This document shows, piece after piece, positions 45,432-55,560 of a stretch of DNA of 64,000 nt; within the stretch, counting starts at the first letter, position 1, and each line of letters opens with the position of its first letter. Source of the stretch: Ctenosaura bakeri (Eukaryota > Chordata > Lepidosauria > Squamata > Iguanidae); contig CAOLHI010000741.1 in NCBI GenBank assembly GCA_948474755.1, positions 248,001 to 312,000 on the forward strand, in the 5' to 3' direction. Under the pieces are notes generated by a model that did no database searches, was not told the DNA's origin, and saw only the letters and a program-made list of their open reading frames with translations. A program made the position numbers and the translations under genes.

Positions 45432-46708
45432 ATCTTTTAATTAAACAACTTGCCTAGTTCTTGTCACAGCCTGACCCCGTAAACATAGGGTTAAAGATCT
45501 CGCTACATTACCCTGCTATATTGCTAGCTTGTGCTCCTTGTTAATTCCCCCAACTTACTAATATTTGGAGCGCACTTAGGTGTCCCTCCTAGGACCCCCA
45601 GAAATCAGGGTAACAACTTGTTTTTTCCCCCTCACATTTTTGGTCAACATCATCATTTTTGTCTTATTTATCTTAAATCCTGCCATGTCACCAAATTCTT
45701 TTAATCTTCCAAGCAACAATTCTATACAATCAATGGAGCCTTCTAAAACAAGAACTAAGTCATCAGCAAAAGCTGTTGACTTATAACATTCCTTTTTAAT
45801 TTTTATATCTTTTATTCTTTCATCTTCTCTTATGCCTCTGTTACATAGTTCAAGAGCTAAAATGAATAATAAGGTTAAAAGTTGGCAACCTATCTTGTTC
45901 CTTTTTGAATCTCACATGGCTTGCTCCACTCTCCATTAATCAACATCTATGCTTGCTGCACATTATATATTGCCTTAGTCCAAAGTTCATTGTCTCCAAA
46001 ACTCCCATTCAAGTGGTCAAATGCTTTCTCAACATCTAAAAATATGAAATAAATATAACATAAATGCTGCTTGTTTTTCATTGTGACTATTTAAGTATTC
46101 CACGACAGGCACAATTCATCTGGTATTATGGTGTAGCTATCTTTTCAGAAAAAAACCTTTATGACTAAGTTGTTGTAAAACTTTCTTCAACATTTCTGCT
46201 AAAATTGTTATAGTCATTATTCAGTAATGAAATAGGTCTGTAATTTTCTTTCATTGCTGGGTCTTGGCCTTCCTTGGGGAGTAACACTGCTGTCACTTCT
46301 TACCAAATATCTGGAATCTTCTTCATCTTTAATTTTGAGTTCAACAGTTTTTGTAAAGGTAGAAATAATTTTTCCTGGAATGTTTTAAATAACTCACCAA
46401 TAAACCAGGGAATTTACCAGACTAAATCCTCTTTATTGCTTCCACAATCTCACTCAGCATAAGTACATTCACCATCTGTTTTACATAAGTCCAAGATCTC
46501 TGGGAAGTGTTGCTTATCCATATATTCATCTATCACAGTGGATGTCATAGGAGAATCTCAAAAACTTCAAGCTTCTCCCAAAAGTGCTACTTTTTACAAA
46601 GATAGTGAGTTCACTCATCCCTAAACAGAAAAAACTGGAAAATAATCTTAACACAGCTTTTTCTCCCTGTCTTGCCCTTACATCTGAAAGTCCCTCTCAG
46701 GACACCTA

Positions 46709-46845
46709 AATGATATAGAATCACAGAATTGGAAGGGGCTTCATTTTATAATAAAATGCAGAAACACCATTCAGCACCAGGGTCTTCCCTATCCTAATCT
46801 TAAACAGTCACAGTCACTCATTCCCTGGCTATCTGAAATAACTTG
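46709..46845 (-). mobile_element. Possible short CR1 remnant inside the L1
   Basis: GATATAGAATCACAGAATTG and GAAGGGGC resemble the reversed CR1 3' end. The similarity fades quickly and no duplication was found. Confidence 0.25.
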
Positions 46846-47778
46846 CAAATTCTGTAAGTTCAAATATTTTTCAATCCTCTCCATTGACACCTCTTGCTCT
46901 TTATAAAGAGTTGGTTTTTTTTAAAAAAAATCTTAGTGCACTCTGATGAAAATTTCTTTCCCTCTTGAATCTTTAAAATCAATTTCTTCTACCTTTCCTT
47001 AACTCATAAAAAGCCATTTCCATGCTTTATTTGCAGATTAAAAATATTTTTGTTGACTGCGTCTAACGTTTTTTCTCAATATTATAACCATATTGATAGA
47101 TATTTGTCTTTGCAGATTTTTATTTCCAATAGTGATGATTTAGATGGATTTCTCTTAACTCTTCTTTTTTTAATTTCATCCAAAATAGTTGGATTCTCTT
47201 CCTATCTTTTCCTTTCTAATTCAATGTTGTATAAAAAAACCCTCTCTCATAACTGCTTTACCTGCATTCCTGATCACTTTGATTTCAGTATCTTTGTTCA
47301 AATTCTGCTTGAAGAAATTTTTAATTTTTGTTTTCTTCAGAACATCTTCGTTTTTAAGCAAAATATAATTTAATGTCCAATTGAATTGACTACTGCTTTT
47401 TAAAAAGTCAACATTACTGGGTTGTGGTGTGAAAAAAAACTTTGGTAGTATCTTCATGTCTTTATTAATACTACTTTAGTAATTTAGATGTCAAAAACAT
47501 ATCAATTCTAGAAAAAGATTTATGTCTTTCTGAAAAGAAGGTACATTCTTGTGTATTTCCATATTTTAATTTTCCAGTGTCCAATAGTTCCAGGGTAGCC
47601 ATCAAATTAAAAAAAAACAAGATGTTGGCAGTTCCCCCCCACGTTTCAGACAACCTATTGATTCTCAGCTTTATTATGTCATTGCAATTCCCCCCAAAAT
47701 TCACCTCTCATAAGAGAATTCTAATTTTTTTCCCAATCATTTTTCAAAAAATGCTTTTCAGCAAAAGCATAAACACCA

Positions 47779-48257
47779 TTTTGTGTGTGTGTGTGTTAAT
47801 TATGTGGTATATTGTTTAAAGTGGATATGTGTTGTTTAATTTTGTAAAACAAAAACAAAAAAGTAAGTTAAAATATAATCGGCTTTGGGGAGTGGGTTTA
47901 CCTTTAGAGATAGTTTGATATGTTAAGTAATAAGATTATATTTAGTAATAGCAATAGTTTAAATCTAAGGGAAAAATACAGAATTAAGAATGAAACTATT
48001 ATAATAAAATGAGTATAATGAGAATAAGAATTAAAGATAGGTAACAAAAATATACAAGTAGTATGATATAGAATAAGCTGAATAAGTTTATGATTCTAAT
48101 GGTAATAGAGAGAAATAATAATGTAAGTTTGCGTCGGTTGAAATTTTTTTTTGTTTCACTATTATGTATATCACATGGTGTTTTATTTTTTTTGTTTTTG
48201 TTTTTTTTCTTTGTTGTATAATCAATAAAAATTATTAATAAAAAAATAAAATAAAAA
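47779..48257 (+). mobile_element. Second L1 3' end inserted in the first, 16-bp duplication
   Basis: The insert begins TTTTGTGTGTGTGTGTTAAT and ends GTTGTATAATCAATAAAAAT followed by an A-rich tail. AAAAGCATAAACACCA is present at 47763-47778 and 48258-48273. Only L1-type 3' UTR is present (heavy 5' truncation), inserted in the opposite orientation to the host L1. The minus-strand frames within it are low-complexity artefacts. Confidence 0.85.
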
Positions 48258-48429
48258 AAAAGCATAAACACCAACAGTCAAAAAATTTTGTCCTTGAATT
48301 TGTATTTGCATTCCTACAAAATGTCCATTTGAGTCTTTAAAAATTTTCTCCAGAATAAATTTTGGATCCATATAAACCACCATTCTTTCTTTTCTTCTTA
48401 TCAGAAGATGAAGTAAATTCCTCCCTCTA

Positions 48430-48705
48430 TTTAGGATTTAACATCTTCTCATTCATCTGTTTCATCTCTGTAGTGATCTGGTTAAAAGAAGTTCTTATGT
48501 CTTTAAGTTTAACTTTCAAATCCTGCTTAAAATCTTCTTCACATTTGGGCAATATCTTCTCTTACTTGCTTCATATCTTCTCTCATTCTTTCAATCTCAT
48601 CCAAAATCATTTCATTCAATTTCCTGTCTGTGGATTGTTCAACAGATGTTTCTCTTCATAAGTTTGCTGCTTGCATCTGTTGTAGTCATTGTGATAGATG
48701 TCAAG
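48430..48705 (-). pseudogene. L1 ORF1 N-terminal remnant (coiled coil)
   Basis: Minus-strand frames give charged heptad-like text (KLNEMILDEIERMREDMKQV-REDIAQ), typical of the L1 ORF1 coiled coil that trimerises the RNA-binding protein. The RRM-like and C-terminal parts of ORF1 and the beginning of ORF2 are missing: ORF2 endonuclease sequence follows within about 100 bp, so an internal deletion probably fused the two. Moderate confidence, because frames are shifted. Confidence 0.45.
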
Positions 48706-48999
48706 TTCAAATAGCAATTTCTATTGTAGTTAATCCATTGCATCACTAGATGTCAGTGCATGTCACCATTCATTTCTTCTAGCCAAAACTCTACACTTGC
48801 TCTTCAGGAAGGTGACACTATGGTTATTTTGAGTTCACTTCCTGTTTTTGCTCAGGCTATGATAGTGACCCTGAAGCTTATCTCTGAAAAGGTAAACAGA
48901 CTCTTGCTTCTGTGCTCTATGCTTATTTAAAAACTTAAACTTTAGACAAATTTCGCCAATATTAATTGAGGCGGTTAATTCTCTAGGCTTCCCAGTGTA

Positions 49000-49429
49000 T
49001 TTTAAAGCTGATGTATTTTTTTTCTTTTTAACTCAGTTTCACTGTACTGCTCTCTTTGCGTGTTTTTAAAAAATGAAAAAAAAAATCTCACAAAAATGTT
49101 GCAGAGGTGTTGGCAACAAAATTATTTATTCCCATTAGCAGACGAACTCCTTTATTGTCAAATCTTTTTTGAGGATGTTAAGAAAGTTTGTTATATGGTA
49201 TTAACCCTATGAAGCAGGGACAGCAATGTCATCCCGGTCCCTTCCAACCTTCATACACTTCAAGAGCCTTCTTTCTGGTCTCCTAGGTGTCCCAGTTGTG
49301 GGTCTAGACCTTAGGGGCAATTATTTTGAGTTTCCTATACGCACGAGACAATTCCAGCCTGTTTCCAATATCCCAAATTAGCTCGTACCACATCAAGCAC
49401 CTTAGTCCTTTAGCAGAGCTCACTAAGCC
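49000..49429. other. Intron without recognised features
   Basis: An A-rich run near 49078 and no recognised repeat or exon. Confidence 0.4.
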
Positions 49430-49565
49430 ATATGGTGGCGTTTCCAATTTGGAAGTCCTTGTCCAGCTTCTTTTTGAAGACGCCCAGAGAAGGAAACCCC
49501 ACTACCTCTCAAGGCAATTAGTTTCATTGATGAATTGCTCTTACTACCAGTAAGTTTCTTCTAAT
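49430..49565 (-). mobile_element. CR1/L3-like fragment, antisense
   Basis: CCAGCTTCTTTTTGAAGACG, CCCCACTACCTCTCAAGGCA and CTCTTACTACCAGTAAGTTT are the reversed ORF2 C-terminal text of CR1/L3 elements (equivalent to 'CCTCCAGTGAAGGAGACTCC', 'CAGCTCTTACTGTCAGGAAG'). Confidence 0.55.
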
Positions 49566-49566
49566 G

Positions 49567-49742
49567 CTGTTCCCACTACACACTTAACCACTTTAGCTAC
49601 CATGGTTCCACCCTATGGAATCTTGGGATTTGTGGTTTCATGGGGTATCTAGAATTCTCTGCCAGAGAGCTCTGGTGTTTCGCCAATCTACATATCCTAG
49701 CATTTACAGGATATAGCCATTAAAGTGGTATCAAACTGTGAG
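49567..49742. mobile_element. MITE family A-related variant
   Basis: Left TTAACCACTTTAGCTACCAT, GGTTCCACCCTATGGAATCT; centre AGAATTCTCTGCCAGAGAGC; right TATAGCCATTAAAGTGGTAT. This is the same inner arm type as the copy at 26138-26351. Confidence 0.65.
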
Positions 49743-50068
49743 AATTTTTCAGGGTCCTCCTTCTGCTTTGAAATCTGTCCCCAAAACCCAAGAAGTTTTT
49801 GGCACAGCCTCATATTTTACTGGAGGAAACTAAACTAACCCTAAGGAATGGAATGTATATTCCTCAGTTCTGCTGCCCTTGCCTTTTCTTCTTGTATTGC
49901 TTTCCCTGTATCATATTCTAAACTCCATGGGGAAAGTATCTGTCTTTCATAATTATTCTGTAATTATGAGTACTCCCAGCTGTGATGACTACACCCCTTT
50001 CCTTCCCAGGAAGCAATGCTGCCCCAAGATGATAGGGCTTGTATTCCTGTACATCTGGAGGATAAGAG

Positions 50069-50150
50069 GGGCCCTTGCACTCTACACAGTTATAGCACTA
50101 GGATGCCAGTTTAACTGCCATGGCTATAATTGTGTAGTGGGAATGGGTTC
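50069..50150. mobile_element. MITE variant, short internal-deletion copy
   Basis: GGGCCCTTGCACTCTACACA and GTTATAGCAC at the left, and TATAATTGTGTAGTGGGAAT at the right, are the two ends of the family with most of the interior missing; TTTAACTGCCATGGC remains. Confidence 0.55.
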
Positions 50151-51684
50151 TACTGTTTTTCATTTATTGCCAAAGAAAGGGCTGGATCAGTCCAATGTCA
50201 AATCATATAACTGCTAGATTTGGATCTAGCTCACATATTGATATACTCTGATTCAGATCGGATCTGCCATGGACAGCCTGATTTGATTCAGGATTCATCC
50301 AGAACTGTTGCATAGCTCTAATTCTAAACTGTATTAACGCTGTTAAAGAAAGCAGTATTAAGAAGGAGGGAGGCTGGCAGGAAGGGAGGAGCATTTCACC
50401 TCCTTTATTTTTACAAAGTTCCTAATGATTTTAGTTAAGGAGCCAGCTGAGTGAAGTCTTTTCAAGATTTTTTAAAGTCTGAGCAAATGAATAAAGCATC
50501 CAATTAAGTTTTGATAACTTTAAAAATGATATTATTAACTGAACAGAGCTACATAAATACAAAACTGTCACCAAGATGGCAGCCCCACATTAAATTTCCC
50601 TCCATCTGAGTAATATAATACAATTTAATTTGTGTTCTGGTACCAATTCAATTTATGTCCTGACAGCATTTTCCCTGTCCTGTTGCACACCACTGCTGCC
50701 ACTGGCAAGAACAGAGAGATGGTAGGCATAATGAATTCAAGTTTTCATGGGGCGGCAGGAAAATGAATATTACCCCATATTTTTATAATGTTTAGTTCTG
50801 TCCAATGAAAGAACTAGTACGGTTGATATTGCTTTCTGTCACTGTCAACCACTAAATATCGAAGCAACTGGCAATAACTTAAGATTTTATATTTTAAAAT
50901 TTCTGAATTTTGTTTTAGCAAACATGGAAAACCAAAACATATACGTAAGTAAAGGATTAACAGCCTAGTCTTTTGCATATCTATTCACAAATTAAATCAT
51001 ACAGAGTTCAATGAGACTTCCTCCTATGTAAGAAGCATTAGCTTTCCACTTACAGGGTGGTCACTCTGTGGCTCAGAGGAAGATGTGGAGGAGTGGTAAA
51101 TGCTATTTCTTTCCTTCACCATGCACCCTTCTTTTGTACCATGGGTCCATATGATTTGCATAACATTTGGAATGAGGAACCAATCAGGGCACATGGTAGG
51201 GTCATGACATTCCTGGGACAGGAAAAGGAGTGTAGTTTTCCCTCTGGTCTGCCAGGGCATATTTAAGCAGCCATCCCAGCCACTCCACCCCCAGTCTTAT
51301 TCCTGCTGCCTGCCCACCTTATAATGTCCTCGGATTGTGTTTCGCATTTGTATTCTTTGTTGAATCACTCTCACAAAGTTGGTGGTGTAGCATGAGGACT
51401 GAATCCAGGTAGTCTGTGGGGAATACAGGGCTGAGGTCCTTGTAGGTCCACCCTTTATGGGGGCCTGTGGGGATTTACCACTCAACCCACCACTCTTCCA
51501 CCAGCTGTGGGGCTCTGTCTAAATCTCCACTGCCACCAAACACGAAGACTTCCACAAGTCTTATCATTATCACGAAGAGTGAGGACTTTCACTTGTCTCA
51601 ACCTCTACCACCAATGTAAGAGCTTCTCCTGTCCTACTGTGAGGGCTTCCCAGATGCCCTCAAAGTACGTGTCTGAAATCTTAT
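50151..51684. other. Intron; promoter-like segment at 51179-51280
   Basis: A CCAAT box (GAACCAATCAGGGC, about 51178-51191) lies roughly 70 bp before a TATA-like CATATTTAAG (about 51248-51257), followed by a pyrimidine-rich CCATCCCAGCCACTCCACCC. This is the layout of an LTR U3 or of a small RNA polymerase II promoter. No open gene follows. No TG...CA borders were found. Confidence 0.35.
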
Positions 51685-52203
51685 GCAACTTATATTCCTA
51701 CAGAATACAGAAGTTCTGGGCACTCCAATTCAAGAAGGATATTGACAAGCTGGAGCAAGTCCAGAGGAGGGCGACCAAAATGGTGAGAGGCCTGGAAACC
51801 ATGCCCTATGGAGATAGACTTAGAGATGTTTAGTCTGCAGAAGAAAAGGTAAAGAGGGGACATGATAGCCATGTTTAAATATTTGAAGGGATGCCATGTA
51901 GAGGAAGGAGAGGGCTTGTTTTCTGCTGCTCCAGAGATCAGGACAAAGAGATTCAAGCTGCAGGAAAAAAGATTCCACCTGAACCTCAGGAAGAACTTCC
52001 TGACAGTCAGGGCTGTCCGGCAGTGGAATATGCTCCCTTGGAGTGTAGTGGAGTCTCCTTCCTTGGAGGGTTTTAAGCAGAGGCTTGATGGTCATCTGTC
52101 AGGAGTGCTTTGAGGGTGTTCCTGCATGGCAGGGGGTTGGACTGGATGGCCCCTGTGGTCTCTTCCAACTCTACATTTCTATGATTCTATGATTCTATGA
52201 TTC
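51685..52203 (+). mobile_element. CR1 LINE 3' portion
   Basis: Plus-strand frames give FWALQFKKDIDKLEQVQRRA, TKMVRGLETMPYGDRLRDV, then MIAMFKYLKGCH and FHLNLRKNFLTVRAVRQWN and ESPSLEGFKQRLDGHL, the CR1 ORF2 C-terminus, in two frames (one frameshift and a stop near 51830). The 3' UTR ends with three TTCTATGA-type units. Confidence 0.92.
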
Positions 52204-53780
52204 TAGTGGACACTCCTCTTCTTTATTCAGTGCTACCACCACAAACACCTTCTCTGAATCTAAGTTTCCTAATATGTAACATTCCCAGAGGCCAAAACCA
52301 TGTAAATGCAAAAACCATACTTTATTAGCAGACCTTGAACACAAGAAAACAGACCATTATGTAATACATTTAGAACATAGATCACATTCTCTCTCTCACT
52401 CCACTTCCACATAATTCAGACTATTAAACACCACTCATTAATTCCTAAAACTGACTGACTGACTCTCTTAATCTTAGTCCTCATTTTGCTCACTCCTTTT
52501 CTCCAGATACCCTAAATGACGTCAACTGTCCTCCACCAACTGCCATTGACTAACCTTATTCAAATGCCCTCAAGACACCCCAGCATTTACTACTCCCGCC
52601 CAACATTCCATTCTCTCACCCTCTCTCAGCAACTCCTTACAGTTCCTATCCAAATTAACTACCTTCATATATATTGAATTAAACATCTTACACCAAATTC
52701 CATGACATCATAGGGCCCCTTTACAGGGCCTGGGGGCGAGGACAGGAAGGCACGCCTTACCAGCAGATGAGAGGAGACCATACAAAGGAAACATCTGTCA
52801 TTCCAGTTGCTGGCAAGCACACCAGAAGGGGAAACATTCAGATTACAGCGAGGTTAATCAATCTTGTATTCAGACATCTCACCAATCCAGTACTACACCA
52901 CCATCAAACAAAGCTGTGGCTTCTTTAGTTCCCAAGAAAGTTTATGCTGCGTGTAGAGTAAAAAGCCCTCCTCTTATTACATTAACCTAGAAGCTACAGC
53001 AGCAACTAAACAACAGTTTAATTGTATTTCCCCCCCAAATCACAGGAGTTTGAGTTTTTCAAATGTTTCACCATCTCTTTCTTAGTTTTACAAAAGCATT
53101 CCTTTCAGATCCAGAGTTTATCAGAAAATATTCTAATGAAAGGCAGTGTTTTACACTACTGGAAAAATGTAGGAGCCACAAGTAAGCATTTGAAGAAACT
53201 TTTCAAAAGTTTCCAAAGTTGGAATCTGTTTTAGTGCTCATCAGACCTGCCATCTGTTCTGACCCAGTAATTACAGAATGGTTTCAATGCAACTAATGAT
53301 TTCTAAGATGCACTGAAAGCAGTGGGATCCTATTTAGGTTGTGACTAATGGGTTACATTGGTTTGGCCAAGAATTAGTCAGGATTAACTTTAATTGAAGA
53401 CCTGTAGATTTCCCAGAGTTATAAACTCTGCAGTAACTGCCAGTCTTAATGGGTTGTATAAAAAAAAAAAAAACCCCTTCCAGATGTATATGGAGAATAA
53501 TTAGTTTCTTGGAATGGAGAAGTGAATATTGTAAGAAGCAAGGAACAGAAATAGTCATAAGTTTTTCCTTCCCGCCTCCTCCTCCCCTCACCCTTCTCTT
53601 AGGGAGCTCATTTTATATGAATCCTGGTAGCAGTAGAAGGATTACACACTTGGGATTCAAACTTCCATCAGCCTATGAAGCCCATACAAAAAAATAACAC
53701 ATCCTCTGTCTCTGTCATAATACTGAAAAATGATCCTTTTAATAACAACATCAAGGTTAACTGTGAACTGTAAATTATGT
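52204..53780. other. Intron without recognised genes
   Basis: No exon or named repeat was recognised. A(12) at about 53460. GACATCATAGGGCCCCTTTA near 52705 may be an element end but lacks a partner. Confidence 0.4.
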
Positions 53781-53931
53781 CTCAACATTCTTGGGGCTTG
53801 CAGTTTAGGGAAGAGCATTTAGAATTCTTAGCCAGGGAGCTCTTTAGCCTCAATAAACTACAAACTCCAGAATTCCATAGGATGTTGAAAGTGGAATAAT
53901 AGCACTATAACAGTGTAGTGCAAAAATGACC
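53781..53931. mobile_element. MITE family A copy, left end missing
   Basis: It starts inside the left arm (CTTGGGGCTTGCAGTTTAGG), has the centre TTAGAATTCTTAGCCAGGGA and a complete right arm (CATAGGATGTTGAAAGTGGA, AGTGTAGTGCAAAAATGACC). A Sauria SINE begins almost at its right end. Confidence 0.75.
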
Positions 53932-53935
53932 TATG

Positions 53936-54125
53936 ACTTTGAAGACCACGGCTTGAACTCCCACTTGGCCATGGAAACCCCCTGGGGAGACCTTTCACAA
54001 GTCGCACTCTCTCAGCCTCAGAGGAAGGCAAAAGCAAGTCCCCTCTGAACAAATCTTGCCAAAAAAAACCCTATGATAAGTTCCTCTTAGGGCAAGTCAG
54101 AAACAACGTGAAGGCACACAACAGC
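53936..54125 (+). mobile_element. Sauria SINE, head partly missing
   Basis: B-box region ACGGCTTGAACTCCCACTTG, then CCATGGAAACCCCCTGGGGA, CAGCCTCAGAGGAAGGCAAA, AACAAATCTTGCC and the tail AGTCAGAAACAACGTGAAGG with CACACAACAGCAG. The A box is not visible. Confidence 0.8.
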
Positions 54126-54129
54126 AGTA

Positions 54130-54320
54130 ATAAGGAAGAAAGACTGTTTTTATGCACTTGTACTATTTGTTCTTTTAAGATAATATCAGGCATTTTAACT
54201 GTTGTCTTTAATTGATGTTCTGTTTTTAACTGATATATGTTACATATTAATCTGTTGTTGTCCCCCACCTTGATCCATGAGGAGAGGTAGGTAAGAAATA
54301 ACAAACAACAACAACAACAT
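54130..54320 (+). mobile_element. L2 LINE 3' tail
   Basis: TTGTTGTCCCCCACCTTGAT, CCATGAGGAGAGGTAGGTAA and an ACAACAACAACAAC tail match the 3' UTR end of the L2 copy at 463-1189. Confidence 0.7.
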
Positions 54321-54389
54321 AAAAATGCAAAAGCTGGGTTAAAAGTAAATATTAGGAAACAAAAATAATGAACATAGAATATTTACATT

Positions 54390-55205
54390 ACTTTAAAGTA
54401 GGTGATGAAGACATTAAAAAAATCTTTATCGAGATCCAGTCATTAAGCAAAACTGTAACTGTAGTAAGGAAATTAAAAGAAGGTGGCTATGGCTTGGAAG
54501 GGCAGCTACAAAGGAACTAGAACAGCTCCTCAAGTGTAAAGATTTATCATTGAATATCAAAGTCAGCATCATCCATGCTATAGTATTTCTAATTTTTATG
54601 CATGGCTGTGAAAGTCAGACAGTGCAGAAAGCTGACAGGAAAAAAAATCAGGTCCTTTGAAATGTAGTGCTGGAGGAGAGTTCAATGGATAACATATTTC
54701 CACAGTAGATTGTTATAGCACTATTATTCCACTTTCAACATACTATGAAATCCTGGGTTTTGCAGTTTAGGGAGGGGCCAGGCAGCCTGGCCCCTCCCTA
54801 AACTGCAAAACCCAGGATTTCATAGTATGTTGAAAGTGGAATAATAGCGCTATAACAATTCTAGTGCAGAAATGGCCACAGACTGCTAACAAAACAAGTA
54901 CATGGGTTCTAAAACAAACCAAGTCTGAATGCTCATTAGAAGGCAGAATGACCAAAATAAACCCATTGTATTTCAGACACATGAGAAGACATGATTCACT
55001 GGAAAAGATGATGATGCTTGGAAAAGCAGGAGGCAGTAGGAAAAGCGGAAGGCCACATTACAGGGGAATAGACTCAATCAGTCAATCAAGGAAGCGAGTA
55101 CGCAACATCTGAGCAGGGCTGTTAATAACAGGGCCTCCTGGAAGTCTTTCATTCATAGGGAAACCATAAGTCAAAGATGAGCTGACAGCACATAACAACA
55201 ACAAT
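54390..55205 (+). mobile_element. Bov-B (RTE) LINE 3' portion, interrupted by a MITE
   Basis: Bov-B ORF2 C-terminal text is visible before and after the MITE: IIHAIVFLIFMHGCESQTVQ (about 54570-54630), then HMRRHDSLEKMMMLGKAGGS and RKSGRPHYRGIDS (about 54980-55070), the RTE-type L-G----S--RGRPR-RW-D region. The 3' UTR ends TGACAGCACATAACAACAAC, the sequence that Sauria SINE tails copy. Stops and frameshifts show a dead copy. Confidence 0.85.
54693..54877. mobile_element. MITE family A copy turned into a near-perfect palindrome
   Basis: Outer ends ACATATTTCCACAGTAGATT and, in reverse, GGCCATTTCTGCACTAGAAT. From 54709 to 54859 the two 75-bp arms match at all but one position (54720/54848) around a single central base at 54784 (CCAGGC-A-GCCTGG). 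The usual non-palindromic centre of the family (AATTCTCAGCC-AGAGCTC) is gone. Confidence 0.9.
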
Positions 55206-55413
55206 AGGGTTAAGGAAACACACTTGGGTTCAAACTGACCAAGTTTCAGTGTCAAATCTGAACCAAGTCACAACCTTGAACTTTACTGAAAAATAATTTA
55301 TAGTAGTCCCAGTTGCTCAATAATATCTGCCCCATGTTTACTAGGCTGGAACTGCTGTCTGGCAGTAACGAACCCTAAGAGTACCTTGCCAATCCATTCA
55401 AACACACTAGAAC

Positions 55414-55560
55414 AGCAGTTCTTAAATGGGTACAGACTGGTGTCAGTCTATAAGCCTTTCCAGGAAACTACGCTAACACAATCATAACATGACACAAATA
55501 AGGTATGAGAAGGGGGAGCACTGCTGGTCCACCACATCAAATAGCTTGAGAAACACTGCT
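55414..55560. mobile_element. Possible hAT-like MITE (short)
   Basis: Left AGCAGTTCTTAAATGGGTAC and, in reverse from the right end, AGCAGTGTTTCTCAAGCTAT resemble the ends of the 17645-17827 copy. There is no exact 8-bp duplication. Confidence 0.35.

Larger units (their letters stand above)
44732..45615 (+). mobile_element. Solo LTR (884 bp) inserted in the L1, 4-bp duplication
   Basis: It starts TGTTAC and ends GTAACA, the TG...CA inverted ends of LTRs, with ACTT at 44728-44731 and 45616-45619. Inside are a TATA box and a polyadenylation signal in the expected order and spacing for U3-R-U5. The minus-strand L1 ORF2 frame runs through without a shift if the insert and one ACTT copy are taken out, which supports the borders. 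No gag, pol or env sequence is present; a solo LTR left by recombination is the simplest reading. Retroelement class (gypsy-like or endogenous retrovirus) is not determined. A relative is at 39290-39991. Confidence 0.8.
43090..48430 (-). pseudogene. L1 ORF2 remains (endonuclease, reverse transcriptase, C-terminus)
   Basis: ORF2 of LINE-1 nicks genomic DNA and copies the element's RNA at the nick. Visible blocks in minus-strand order: GHFVGMQIQIQGQNFLTVGV (endonuclease, near 48300); FSERHKSFSRIDMFLTSKLL (endonuclease S-RID motif, 47471-47560); WTLNYILLKNEDVLKK and the following linker (47221-47457); the catalytic AFADDLVLVLEGS block of the reverse transcriptase (about 45740-45780); LLGRISFIKMNVL (about 44545-44585); and the C-terminal YQLYLTPEKLSRMYKEVSN with FWKCEQQVGTFYHMW (43602-43720), the W/Y-LTP-KL and C--C-----GTF-H-W motifs. 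The last block, LLKLLDLVEMDKL, is at about 43170-43210. Many stops and frameshifts are present. Confidence 0.85.
42731..48990 (-). mobile_element. Near full-span LINE-1, antisense, carrying three nested insertions
   Basis: In minus-strand order the region holds a GC-poor 5' UTR-like segment (about 48990-48705), an ORF1 N-terminal coiled-coil remnant, ORF2 endonuclease and reverse-transcriptase remains, the ORF2 C-terminus, a 3' UTR (about 43090-42740) and a short A tail (T run at 42731-42737 on the plus strand). It is dead: frames are broken and three younger elements interrupt it (43276-43466, 44732-45615, 47779-48257), each with its own target duplication. Bounds are approximate. I did not identify the L1's own target duplication. 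Confidence 0.85.

Noticed and set aside
47999..48274. 91-codon minus-strand frame rich in Phe, Leu, Ile, Lys and Asn
   Set aside because: This is the reverse of an AT-rich L1 3' UTR and its A tail; low complexity, not a membrane protein.
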